Assembly (NCBI GenBank): GCA_000991205.1
Contig: LBRC01000024.1
Coordinates: 1 to 29,533, forward strand
Reading direction: 5' to 3'
DNA from: Parcubacteria group bacterium GW2011_GWA2_36_10
GTDB lineage: Bacteria; Patescibacteriota; Patescibacteriia; UBA1558; GWA2-36-10
DNA length: 29,533 bases
In this document: positions 1-8,092 of the stretch, in pieces
Numbering within the stretch: position 1 is the first letter of the stretch
Layout: each line of letters starts with the position of its first letter
Translations under genes and position numbers: made by a program
Notes under the pieces: generated by a model
Seen by the model: the letters and a program-made list of their open reading frames with translations, nothing else
What the model was told of the DNA's origin: nothing
Database searches by the model: none

Positions 1-2
1 TC

Positions 3-731
3 TTGGGGTCCAGTGATACCCCCACGCCCAAAGTGTCTCGATGGATGCGCTTATCTGTACCGCCGTGGTGGTTCTGGTTTATGCGTGTAGATGTCCAATC
101 ATATTTGAGCTTCGATGAAGATTTCGATGTGGTTGGACAAACATCAGAACACCAGATAGTCCATTTGGTTGGCAGGCTGATATTTGATAGAACCTGTCAA
201 CACCCATCTTCCTTCGGAACCTTGCCTGATCCAGAGCAACAAGCATCAGTCACGGGTTCTTGTGAGCTGGCTGTTAATCGAACCGTCGATTTTCTGGCGA
301 TGTACACTCAAGAGCAACTGCGTGCCGGCATTGATGAGCTGCTCAGAAAAGAACACCCGGAGCTCGGAGCTAACATCGCAGACGATGTGTTGCGTGCCAA
401 GGGGCACTGTGTCAGTCTGGGCAATTTCGGCATACCATTGGCATCGCCAGAGGTTGTCAAGGCTCAAAATGCAACCGTTGTGGCCCAGGCAGAAGCTGAG
501 CAGATAAGACTCAAGGGCACGGCTGAAGCCGATGTCACTAAGGCGAAGGGTGAGGCTCAAGCGGCTGTTGATGCTGCGAGAGAATTGGCGCCAGCAGAGG
601 CTTTGGCTGCCGCTACGCCAAAAGTCAGGGAGTCCTATGTCCTGATGACCGATAGGAAGCGTGCTGAAACCGTTGTGGTCAACGGCGGAGCTATGCCGAC
701 TTTTCCGATTAACCCTCAGCCGAGGCCATAG
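3..731 (+). CDS. SPFH/band-7-like protein, 5' partial, GC-rich
   Basis: The reading frame is open to the window edge, so the N-terminus is probably missing and the TTG near base 3 need not be the start. The C-terminal half looks like the end of an SPFH (stomatin/prohibitin/flotillin) domain: a YTQEQLRAGIDELL helix, then after residue about 150 an Ala/Glu/Lys helix containing QAEAEQIRLKGTAEAD, typical of the coiled coil after band-7 domains. The tail is Pro-rich (NPQPRP). SPFH proteins form oligomeric membrane scaffolds; that role is inferred here. The first 60 residues are Trp-rich and less convincing. Codon choice (ctg, gcc, ggc) is far more GC-rich than in the following genes and matches the genes at 6986-8992, suggesting transfer. 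A strong terminator follows. I am moderately sure of the fold and unsure of the function. Confidence 0.55.
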   Translation: MGSSDTPTPKVSRWMRLSVPPWWFWFMRVDVQSYLSFDEDFDVVGQTSEHQIVHLVGRLIFDRTCQHPSSFGTLPDPEQQASVTGSCELAVNRTVDFLAMYTQEQLRAGIDELLRKEHPELGANIADDVLRAKGHCVSLGNFGIPLASPEVVKAQNATVVAQAEAEQIRLKGTAEADVTKAKGEAQAAVDAARELAPAEALAAATPKVRESYVLMTDRKRAETVVVNGGAMPTFPINPQPRP

Positions 732-752
732 TTCTTGCTTTCGACTTGTGTG

Positions 753-784
753 CCCGGTGTCTGCGAAGACGCCGGGTTTTTTAT
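753..784 (+). terminator. Rho-independent terminator of the SPFH-like gene
   Basis: A nine-pair stem with one G-U pair (CCCGGTGTC / GACGCCGGG) around a six-base loop is followed directly by a run of T. It marks the end of the GC-rich block; sequence after it is strongly AT-rich. Confidence 0.85.
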
Positions 785-813
785 TTGTTTAAATTTCAAA
801 TTTATTGTATAAT
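785..813 (+). promoter_or_regulatory. Probable sigma-70 promoter for the small-protein/giant-protein unit
   Basis: TTGTTT (785-790) and a perfect TATAAT (808-813) are separated by 17 bases. Transcription would start near 820, leaving about 27 untranslated bases before the ATG at 847. No Shine-Dalgarno sequence is visible in that leader. Confidence 0.55.
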
Positions 814-846
814 AAAGTTAATTTTTACAACTTAAAAATAAAAAAT

Positions 847-1164
847 ATGGTAAATGACATGATTTTAAATTTTGTCGATGAGCTTTTAAAAGAAGCTGGT
901 TTTTCTGGCTCTCTAGAAAAACACATGGAGTATAAAGAAAGCCTATTAGCTTTAGTTCAGCAAAGATTAGGCGGAGAAATTATGAAACTGATGAATGCTG
1001 ATCAGCTAAATAGCTATGTTGATTTAGTAGAAACTAAACCAAACGCTGAACAGCTAAGCGATTTTTTTGACAAAAATATTCCAGATTTAGATCAAAAAGT
1101 ACAGGGTATTTTAGCTGGTTTTAAAAAAGATTTTGTCAATATTTTGTCTAGTTTAGCTAAATAA
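847..1164 (+). CDS. Small helical protein, DUF5663-like
   Basis: A 105-residue acidic, all-helical protein with no signal peptide or membrane segment. The pattern is an N-terminal helix (FVDELLKEAGF), then a segment with MNADQLNSYVDLVE, a short gap, FFDKNIPDLD and a final amphipathic helix. This resembles DUF5663, a short family of unknown function that I recall from Patescibacteria; I recognise the pattern and have not verified it. I chose the ATG at 847 because an upstream TTG in the same frame (805) overlaps the predicted -10 element. It is the first gene of a unit with the 55-residue coiled-coil gene four bases downstream and the giant gene, so it may work with them. Function unknown. Confidence 0.7.
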   Translation: MVNDMILNFVDELLKEAGFSGSLEKHMEYKESLLALVQQRLGGEIMKLMNADQLNSYVDLVETKPNAEQLSDFFDKNIPDLDQKVQGILAGFKKDFVNILSSLAK

Positions 1165-1167
1165 TTT

Positions 1168-1335
1168 ATGACCGACCAAGAAAAAATCATCAGACTCAAG
1201 GAAATTTATCAGGAATTTTTGATCGAACTTAATGCTCTCAAAGAAAAAGCTAATGCCCAAAGATTAGCTAAGATTAAAGTGATTGAAAAACAAAAAATAG
1301 AGCAAATTTTAGATAAAATTCATAAAGAATTATAA
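1168..1335 (+). CDS. Small coiled-coil protein, 55 residues
   Basis: ATG four bases after the previous stop, ending TAA 11 bases before the giant gene. The product is almost entirely charged helix (Glu, Lys, Gln, Ile, Leu), with heptad-like spacing through residues 5-54, including KIEQILDKIHKEL at the C-terminus. It has no Cys, Trp or Pro and no membrane segment. The tight placement between two co-oriented genes and the AT-rich codon use matching both neighbours argue that it is real. A coiled-coil partner of the neighbouring proteins is plausible but is only inference; I do not recognise a family. Confidence 0.6.
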   Translation: MTDQEKIIRLKEIYQEFLIELNALKEKANAQRLAKIKVIEKQKIEQILDKIHKEL

Positions 1336-1346
1336 TTTTTGAACAT

Positions 1347-4300
1347 ATGGGTACAAATGGTAAGGGAAAATTTCAAGATGGTCATGGTCGAGAGCCAGAA
1401 GAATTAGCTATTAATCCAGCAGAAGCCAGACAAGAACTCGTAGCTACTTTAGAGAGTACTAAAGCAGAAATAGAAAGATTATTTAATGAATTTAAGACTG
1501 CGAATCAGGATCAGCTAGATTTGATAAGGGAGGCAGAAGCGGCTTTAGCTAAAGCGATGAAAAAAATTGGCCAGCTTAAATCAATAGAGGCTGTAGTTGC
1601 TAGAAAAGAAACTTTAGTTGCTAGTTTAGAAAATTTAAAGTCAAAAGGACAAGGCACCACAGAACAACTTTCTGTTTTAGAGCAAAGATTAAAAAATGCA
1701 GAAACAGATTTTGCTAGTCGTTCTGGTGAGATTTTTCGTAAAGTTATTAATTTAGAGACTAAAGTTGAGCTAGTTGGTTTTAAAACAATTACCGAAGAAA
1801 ATGTAGCCGAATTTGGTGATGAAGAATTAGTTGATGTTGACGTGCCTTTTGTCAAAGGTTTGCCAGGGCAAGTGACATTTTTATTAGAAAAAGGTTTTAC
1901 TGCTAAAGTTGTTGACTGGATGATCATGGGCGATGGTGAGGTTGAATTCATGCCCGAAGAACATCTAGATGGTATAGTGGAAGCAGTCAATGAACTGATG
2001 GGTAATGAATTAACAGAGCTTTCAGCTCGTGTTGGTATTTCTTTACGTAATGAAGTTCGACCAGCCTATTTAGAAACACCCGATAACATTAAAAAATATT
2101 ATCTTGGTTGTCATGCGGCTAAATTTGAAGTAAAAATTGACATTGGCACCAGAGAGCATCCAAAAGAAGGTTCATTTGTAATGTGGAAATTAATAGCTCC
2201 AGAAACAGGACAAAGATTAGGTGAGTGGTTGGTAGATAGGCCTGTAGAGAAGCCCGATGAAGAGTCGGAAGATGCTAATTTAGAGCAAGTTAGAGAGGCA
2301 GAAGCTCCAGGGGTAGCCCCGGTGGGGCCAGAAGCGCCCGCTGTAGCTTCTGAGTCACCTGCACCAGAAAGAAGAATTATTTCAATTGAAAAGTGTCTTT
2401 CTCATATTCATGGTCGAGTTGGCGTTGATGAAAGTATTATCCAAAGATATGAAGCAGAAATTGATACCTTAAAGACTAAGCTAGAAGGTGAATCTTTCGG
2501 TCTACCAATTTTGGAAGATGATTTGAGCGCTGGGCTACAAGAAATCATGAGTCGCTTTGATGCGGAAGTAGGGGGTAATCCTGTTGCTGATGAGTCTGCT
2601 CCAGTAGAGTTAGAGCACAACAGAGTATTAGAAGAAGCAGATTTTCGTCAAGCGTTAGCAGAAAAACAAGATTTAAATAGCGTAGAAGAATATTTATACG
2701 AATTATCTCAAGCAGATAAAATTATTAATATTGGTGACGGTCAATATTGGGCTAGAGTGTTATGGAAAGAATTAAAAAAATATAAGCCAAATCAAGATAA
2801 CCCGAAAAATGTCATTGCTCCACGTTTTTTAAAAGATATTTTAGAAAGATTCGGGTTTTTAGAGCAAGGCTTTACTCATATTGACATACCAAACGAAGAG
2901 CCAGCGCTTAGGCGTAATCATAATGAGCCTTCAGAATTTAGAAATCCAAGCCTTAGATTAGGTCAGGGTGATTTTGAGGCTATTTTAAATGAAGCTTCTT
3001 TTGCAGATTTTTATGAGGCTCTAAGCACAACTGCAGCACATGGTTTGTGGGTGGAGCTTGATAGTGTCAAATATTTAGTTAGTGATTTACGCGATAGAGC
3101 AAAGGCTTTTAGAGATGGCGATCAAACAGTTGATTTACCGGAAGTTATTAAAAATAGATTATTAGGATTTGTTTCTGCTGGAGCAGAAAATAATGCGACT
3201 GAACAAGCACAATTAATTCAAAGATCTATCGCTGAATTGGATGCCACATTTAGTGTTTTAAGAGCAGATGCTTATGGCGATAATGCAGAAAGAGCAGCTG
3301 AATTAATTCAGCACAGTCTTGAAGAAATACAAGCCTTGGATCAAAACTTAGACCTTGCTAATTTAGAGAGACAAATTTTAGAAATTAATGCTAATTTAGA
3401 AAGAAAATTAGAGCAATTAAAAGTTGTTGTACCAGAAGCAGCTCCAGCTGCTCCGGCTCCAGAACCTGAAGTTCCAGCAGAAGAAGCGGATCAAACACAA
3501 AAATGGTTTGAGGGGCGAGATAAACTTAAGATGGTTGATATTAGCCCAGAGAAAATAAAAGAAATTTTACAAAATACGGAAGTTGTTGCTAATTTAAAAT
3601 CTTTTTTACTGAATGCTGAAGGTGGTGGCGTAGAGGCCTTTCAAGAAAATATTGTTTTAGTTTTGAAGCAATATTTTGCTGAGCAGAATTTGCAGCTAAG
3701 TCCAGACAAACAGGTACAATTAGAACAAATGATTGCTAATTTGTCTAATGAAGTAGCTCAACAAGTGACTGATAGTTTTGCAATAGCTTTAGAGGCAAAA
3801 GCTACTAAAGAAACGCAGGGCGATGGATTTTTACAAAAGTTTAAAAAAACTGTAGTAAGTTTGACGGGCGCTCAATTCGGTACCACCTTAGCCGTTGGTC
3901 TTGGCGTTTCAGCTTTAGTGACGGTTTTTGCTCCAGCTGCTATTGGAGTAGGTGGCGCAATAGTGGCGACTGGCGCTTTGGCTGGTTTAGGTAGATTTGG
4001 AGTTGGCCTTGGTTTTGATAAGTTGAGAAAAGTGTTAAATCACAAAAAAGTATTGAGTGAAAAAGAACAGATAAAATTACAAGCCAGCAAGCAAGAGATT
4101 CTGGAAGGAACCGATAAAACAAAAGCAGAATTTGTAAATTTAGGCTTTTTATCGGCGGTAATTTCTAATACAATACGCACCAATACTTTAGAAGATTTTA
4201 TGCAATATCATATTAGAGACGAAGATGGTACTATTTCAGCAGATACTCTGGATACTTTAAAACAAAATATTGAAAACTTATTAAATAATGATCCGCGTTA

Positions 4301-6869
4301 TGCGCATTTAGATGAGGCAGCTAGAAGAGAAGAAGCTAAAAAACTCATGACAGTTTTGGGTTTGAATTTAGTAGAAGAAGCAAATATATTTTTTGACTTC
4401 AAAAACGAAGCAACTGATCCAAAAATGATCCAAGCTATGAAAAGAGCACAAGGCTTTTTATCTGGCAAAGTAAATACGGATAACAAATTTGCTCAGGCTG
4501 GTGCTGCGATGCTTGTCGGTGCTGGTATGAAAATAGCTTGTTCAAGCAGCAAAACAGTGGCGGCTTCTACTGGCGCTCTGTCCGGTGCTTTGATGGGCTG
4601 GTCTTTTGGTGCTGGTTTAGAAAGAGCTAGGGCTGTTGAAGAGTACTCTTTGCAATTAGAAAAGATGTTAAATAGTTCAGAATCCGAATTACTTGAGACG
4701 GTTTCCATATCTGATATGCAAGATGAGGCTGGGGTTTTTGATGGAGAAAAATTTAGAAATTTATCAAATAGTATAATAAGAGTTAAAAATTATTTAGCCG
4801 CTAAGGATGAAACTGGCTATTTGATCACTGATCCAATAGTTCGTGCTAGAGCAGAAAATTTTGTTCATCAATTTAATCAAGTTCAAGCTAGAGAATTACG
4901 TTATGGTGATAGCGACAATGCTCCTGGTGGACCAGTTTTTGAAAATATAGAAAGAGCTTTAAATAGGCAACAAGAGTTGTTGGATTATGATCGTGAATCT
5001 TTGAGAGAAACCTTAGCCAAGAAAGTTGCTAAAGGCGTATCAGAAACACGGGTGCGCAAGCTAGCTCTAGCAACGCTTGGTGCGATGGGCTTTGGTTTAT
5101 TTGGATTTGTCATGGGAGGTGCTCACGATGTGAATGCTCAAGAGAATGCAAATGTTGATTTGCCAGTAGATTCTGGTCAAGACTCTCTTGTGGCTCCAGA
5201 AGATAGCTTAGCTCAACAGGCAGCTTCTACAGTTGATTCTACTCAAGCCGCTGGAATTAATCTCGCTGAAACTGTTTCGGTTGGTGGTGCTGGAGCAGCA
5301 GCGGCTGCAACGCAGGCCGCTGCTGAACATGCCAGCTCAGCCGGTTTAGCAGCTGGCGTCAGTGTTCATCATTTTGAAGATGTGATTCACACAGAAGATG
5401 GTGGTTCAGCTGATTCTATTTGGCGATCCACTAGAGATATAGTGAAAGCTCATCCGTCTGATTTTGGCTATCATGGTACAGATGATGCGGGAGAGATTGC
5501 GCGTTTTGCAGAAACACAAACTGCAAATTTAGTGCATCAGCTTGACCAAGCTCAAGGCGGTCATTTAGCCGATTTGGTTCATGAAGGTGATAAAGTTAGC
5601 ATTGATTTTGTCGATAGTAAACCAGTTTTGCATTTTGAAGATAGTTCTGGTCTAGAGGCCGGGCATTTATCAGATATACATCACGCAGCTCCTAGTGCTG
5701 TTGAGCACACACCAGCACCTGAAGTAGCTCCAGTTGTACCAGTGACTCCGACTTTAGAAAATATTTCTTCGGATGCTTTTGTAAATAAAGTTTTTGAGAG
5801 CTCGCAAGATGTTCAAGAAAAATTTTTACATGATATTGATCCAAATCATTTTACGGGAGCTAATAATAAAGCTGAAATTTTCTTAAAAACTATTACTGAA
5901 TCACAAAAAATCAAATTAGAAGACATTAATTCTTTGGAAGAGTTACAAAAACATCTTGCTGCTTTTGATCGTTTAGTAGATAATAAATCTTTGCCTGGCA
6001 ATACTTGGACGCCAAGGCTATTTTCTGATGGACAAGGTCATGAAATTTATGCTTTGGTTAAAGCTAAAGGTGGATTATTTAGTTTTTTGGGAGAAAAACA
6101 ATATTTAGTAGATACTACAGGTGGTAAGCCATTTTCTATCAGTGAGACTGGTTTGAGAAATATGTTAGAGAATCATAATGTTAATATTAATGAAGCTCAA
6201 AATGTTATTACTGAAAATCCCTTGGTAGAGCCAAAAGTAGAAACGCCAGAGGCAGTATCAGAAACACAAATTATTCCTGAGGGTGGCATTGATTTTGCTG
6301 GTACTTATTCAGCTGCTGAAAGAGCCAATATTTTGGAGCATTTGCGTGGTAAAAATATTGAGTTTGAAAATTTGAGAACACAATTTGCTCAATTAGCCGT
6401 CAACCCAGAGTATAATCAAAATCCAAATTGGCTCAAATTTTCTGATATGTATAAACAGTCTTTGCAAGAACATCTTAGCGATTATAGTAAAATAAAAGCT
6501 GATTTAGTTGATCCGAATATACAGCTACATTTGGAGACAAATATTAGTGGCAATATGACTTTAGAAGAGGCAGCTAATATGAAAGCAGGGGCTGAAATCA
6601 GGACCTTATTAGTTAATAGTGGTGTGCGTAGTCAGGCAGAAATAGCTAGAGATTTATTAGGCAGAGAAATACCGGTTGCACCAGAATTAGCTACTGGCGT
6701 TGATACTACTTTTGAACAATTATCTAGATTAAAAGAAGGTGATGAATTTCATCATGATGATTTAGTTATATTTAAACAAGATGGTAAACTATTTACTTGG
6801 GATCTTTCGGAGAAAAATCTTTTGGAAGTTAGAAATCAAGCGGATCTAGATAGATTTGCTGGTAAATAA
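1347..6869 (+). CDS. Giant coiled-coil membrane protein with LysM-like segment
   Basis: A 1,840-residue protein that I cannot assign to a named family. Residues 1-300 are charged helix and coiled coil. Ala/Pro/Val-rich linkers lie near 315-340 and 695-715. More helix follows to about 835. Gly/Ala-rich hydrophobic stretches suggest membrane segments near 840-885 and 1048-1092, and a third near 1240-1258 resembles an internal signal or anchor, with sequence after it starting AHDVNAQEN. A segment around 1350-1430 (SIWRSTRDIVKAHP and later LVHEGDKVSIDF) resembles a divergent LysM-type module. The remaining 400 residues are mixed helix and sheet with Pro-rich spacers. I infer an envelope-spanning protein with a large cytoplasmic N-terminal part and an exported C-terminal part. 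The ATG lies 11 bases after the small coiled-coil gene, with no clear ribosome binding site. Confidence 0.75.
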   Translation: MGTNGKGKFQDGHGREPEELAINPAEARQELVATLESTKAEIERLFNEFKTANQDQLDLIREAEAALAKAMKKIGQLKSIEAVVARKETLVASLENLKSKGQGTTEQLSVLEQRLKNAETDFASRSGEIFRKVINLETKVELVGFKTITEENVAEFGDEELVDVDVPFVKGLPGQVTFLLEKGFTAKVVDWMIMGDGEVEFMPEEHLDGIVEAVNELMGNELTELSARVGISLRNEVRPAYLETPDNIKKYYLGCHAAKFEVKIDIGTREHPKEGSFVMWKLIAPETGQRLGEWLVDRPVEKPDEESEDANLEQVREAEAPGVAPVGPEAPAVASESPAPERRIISIEKCLSHIHGRVGVDESIIQRYEAEIDTLKTKLEGESFGLPILEDDLSAGLQEIMSRFDAEVGGNPVADESAPVELEHNRVLEEADFRQALAEKQDLNSVEEYLYELSQADKIINIGDGQYWARVLWKELKKYKPNQDNPKNVIAPRFLKDILERFGFLEQGFTHIDIPNEEPALRRNHNEPSEFRNPSLRLGQGDFEAILNEASFADFYEALSTTAAHGLWVELDSVKYLVSDLRDRAKAFRDGDQTVDLPEVIKNRLLGFVSAGAENNATEQAQLIQRSIAELDATFSVLRADAYGDNAERAAELIQHSLEEIQALDQNLDLANLERQILEINANLERKLEQLKVVVPEAAPAAPAPEPEVPAEEADQTQKWFEGRDKLKMVDISPEKIKEILQNTEVVANLKSFLLNAEGGGVEAFQENIVLVLKQYFAEQNLQLSPDKQVQLEQMIANLSNEVAQQVTDSFAIALEAKATKETQGDGFLQKFKKTVVSLTGAQFGTTLAVGLGVSALVTVFAPAAIGVGGAIVATGALAGLGRFGVGLGFDKLRKVLNHKKVLSEKEQIKLQASKQEILEGTDKTKAEFVNLGFLSAVISNTIRTNTLEDFMQYHIRDEDGTISADTLDTLKQNIENLLNNDPRYAHLDEAARREEAKKLMTVLGLNLVEEANIFFDFKNEATDPKMIQAMKRAQGFLSGKVNTDNKFAQAGAAMLVGAGMKIACSSSKTVAASTGALSGALMGWSFGAGLERARAVEEYSLQLEKMLNSSESELLETVSISDMQDEAGVFDGEKFRNLSNSIIRVKNYLAAKDETGYLITDPIVRARAENFVHQFNQVQARELRYGDSDNAPGGPVFENIERALNRQQELLDYDRESLRETLAKKVAKGVSETRVRKLALATLGAMGFGLFGFVMGGAHDVNAQENANVDLPVDSGQDSLVAPEDSLAQQAASTVDSTQAAGINLAETVSVGGAGAAAAATQAAAEHASSAGLAAGVSVHHFEDVIHTEDGGSADSIWRSTRDIVKAHPSDFGYHGTDDAGEIARFAETQTANLVHQLDQAQGGHLADLVHEGDKVSIDFVDSKPVLHFEDSSGLEAGHLSDIHHAAPSAVEHTPAPEVAPVVPVTPTLENISSDAFVNKVFESSQDVQEKFLHDIDPNHFTGANNKAEIFLKTITESQKIKLEDINSLEELQKHLAAFDRLVDNKSLPGNTWTPRLFSDGQGHEIYALVKAKGGLFSFLGEKQYLVDTTGGKPFSISETGLRNMLENHNVNINEAQNVITENPLVEPKVETPEAVSETQIIPEGGIDFAGTYSAAERANILEHLRGKNIEFENLRTQFAQLAVNPEYNQNPNWLKFSDMYKQSLQEHLSDYSKIKADLVDPNIQLHLETNISGNMTLEEAANMKAGAEIRTLLVNSGVRSQAEIARDLLGREIPVAPELATGVDTTFEQLSRLKEGDEFHHDDLVIFKQDGKLFTWDLSEKNLLEVRNQADLDRFAGK

Positions 6870-6894
6870 ATTGAATTTTTTTATAAAATAAATC

Positions 6895-6955
6895 AGCCCG
6901 CCAAACTACTTAAGTTTTGTCTTGCGACTAGCTTAGGTAGCTGGCGGGCTTTTTG
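6895..6955. terminator. Long bipartite hairpin terminator between convergent genes
   Basis: Outer stem AGCCCGCCA (6895-6903) pairs with TGGCGGGCT (6942-6950). Inside it CTACTTAAG pairs with CTTAGGTAG, and the apex GTC/GAC closes on TTGC. A T run follows on the plus strand, and AT-rich sequence on the other side supports use from the minus strand too. It closes the giant gene and faces the convergent GC-rich gene. A second small hairpin (GCGCG, four A, CGCGC; 6955-6968) abuts it. Confidence 0.8.
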
Positions 6956-6985
6956 CGCGAAAACGCGCAGCGCAGCAGAGGCGGA

Positions 6986-7798
6986 CTAGAAAGGACGCAA
7001 CGTCGGTGTGGGCGTTTGGCTTACATCGGGGGTGGGTGCCGTTGTCTGGTTGTCAATGACCAAGAGGTGATATTTCTCGGTCATTTCTTCCCAGTGCTTG
7101 CGACCCTTGATGTTGCTCAGATGCTCGCCGACCGCATGGTTGAAGTCACCCTGAGATTCGAAGACATCTCCAATGGTGTTGAGGAACATCTCAAAGTGTT
7201 TGGCCTCAACGAACTTGGTTGAATCTTCCAACTTGGCCTTGATACCGTTGATGTCTGACTCCATTTGCCGCATTTTCTGCTTGAACGGTGAGCTGTAGGC
7301 GATTTGGCGGCGTAGCTCCATGTCGTTGATTCTGGATCGCATGATGCGAGCCAGTGAATCGGCGGCTCTGGTTGGATATTCCAGGACCCCTTCCAAGATC
7401 ATCTGATTGTCTCGATTCGCACTTTTCTGTGCGAACACGAGTCGCGATTCCAGATCGTTGTTAAACTTCGGAAGCCATTTGACCTCACCTTCCTTGACGA
7501 TAGTTCGGCATTTGGTTTGCCTGGTGAAGGTGATTTTTTTGGTCGTCTGGTCTTTGACCCAGTCAAGTCGTTCAACTGGCTGTCCGTTCTTCATCAGCCA
7601 GGGCACGAGGATGTCCTCAAAGGACGTGGTGCTGATGGCGAGTGGTGCTGGTTGTGTCGGCGTTGCCGCAGGAGCAACGGCTGATGTGGCTGCGGGTGGC
7701 GCCGCGCTCGGTGCTTTCGGCTGAGCAATGGCGAGGTTGCTGATGATCAGGATGGCGGTGATTGTCATCCAATTGGCGATGGACGTGTGCTTCTTCAT
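6986..7798 (-). CDS. Secreted Ala/Pro-rich coiled-coil protein, GC-rich, unknown
   Basis: A 270-residue protein starting MKKHTSIANWM, with a hydrophobic signal peptide probably cleaved after the AIA near residue 26. An Ala/Pro/Thr linker follows (about 27-55), then a soluble, helix-rich, strongly charged domain with probable coiled coil (KQKMRQMESDINGIKAKLED), and a Pro/Thr-rich tail ending LRPF. I do not recognise a family. I chose this start over one 16 codons upstream because GGAG lies eight bases before it and it creates the signal peptide. Its promoter is nearly consensus. Codon use is much more GC-rich than in flanking host genes and matches the divergent neighbour, suggesting shared foreign origin. 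It is convergent with the giant gene and divergent from the porin-like gene. Confidence 0.75.
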   Translation of the reverse strand: MKKHTSIANWMTITAILIISNLAIAQPKAPSAAPPAATSAVAPAATPTQPAPLAISTTSFEDILVPWLMKNGQPVERLDWVKDQTTKKITFTRQTKCRTIVKEGEVKWLPKFNNDLESRLVFAQKSANRDNQMILEGVLEYPTRAADSLARIMRSRINDMELRRQIAYSSPFKQKMRQMESDINGIKAKLEDSTKFVEAKHFEMFLNTIGDVFESQGDFNHAVGEHLSNIKGRKHWEEMTEKYHLLVIDNQTTAPTPDVSQTPTPTLRPF

Positions 7799-7883
7799 GC
7801 TTGTTTCTCCGCTTGATGTAGGGCTTTCACCCGTTGTGATGTGCAAGGTTATTGGATATTTGCATACCCACGGTTGACTAAGT

Positions 7884-7912
7884 ATTATATATCATTTTAA
7901 GATATTTGTCAA
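7884..7912 (-). promoter_or_regulatory. Consensus sigma-70 promoter, leftward
   Basis: Read on the minus strand: TTGACA (7912-7907), a 17-base spacer, TATAAT (7889-7884). All 12 consensus bases and the ideal spacing are present. It drives the secreted coiled-coil gene with an untranslated leader of about 78 bases. Confidence 0.85.
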
Positions 7913-7945
7913 GCCCGCTAGAAATTATAAATTTCGGGCGTTTTA
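7913..7945 (+). terminator. Hairpin with T-rich tail between divergent promoters
   Basis: GCCCG (7913-7917) can pair with CGGGC (7935-7939), and GAAATT (7921-7926) with AATTTC (7930-7935); the two stems share one base. GTTTTATT follows on the plus strand. It looks like a rightward terminator in the middle of a divergent promoter region, where it would block read-through into the rightward promoter. It could also be a remnant of a lost gene. Confidence 0.5.
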
Positions 7946-7961
7946 TTGATAAAAAGTTGGG

Positions 7962-7990
7962 TTGACAAATTTTGATATTTAGTGTATGAT
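7962..7990 (+). promoter_or_regulatory. Near-consensus sigma-70 promoter, rightward
   Basis: TTGACA (7962-7967), 17-base spacer, TATGAT (7985-7990). It drives the porin-like gene. It is similar in inverted orientation to the leftward promoter, including shared ACTTAG after the -10 and AAAT after the -35. Confidence 0.85.
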
Positions 7991-8003
7991 ACTTAGTTAG
8001 TTA

Positions 8004-8031
8004 GACAAATTGCCATTGGTGGTAGTTTGTC
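8004..8031 (+). promoter_or_regulatory. 5' leader hairpin of the porin-like gene
   Basis: GACAAA (8004-8009) pairs with TTTGTC (8026-8031), with a smaller CCA/TGG stem inside, at the very start of the predicted transcript. It may protect the 5' end of the mRNA. No known riboswitch was recognised. Confidence 0.4.
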
Positions 8032-8092
8032 GCTCTTTTCACAATCGAACGAATCAATCGTCATAAATTACGCAGCAACACAGGAGAGTCTC

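Noticed and set aside
246..560. Antisense frame over the SPFH-like gene
   Set aside because: The plus frame shows the band-7-type helix; the antisense product is low complexity without a start signal.
1511..1990. 159-codon minus-strand frame within the giant gene
   Set aside because: Ser/Thr-rich product that mirrors the Glu/Ala-rich coding strand; no start signals.
6953..7222. Plus-strand frame opposite the secreted coiled-coil gene
   Set aside because: It begins in the terminator and its product lacks any recognisable pattern; the minus-strand reading has signal peptide and promoter.
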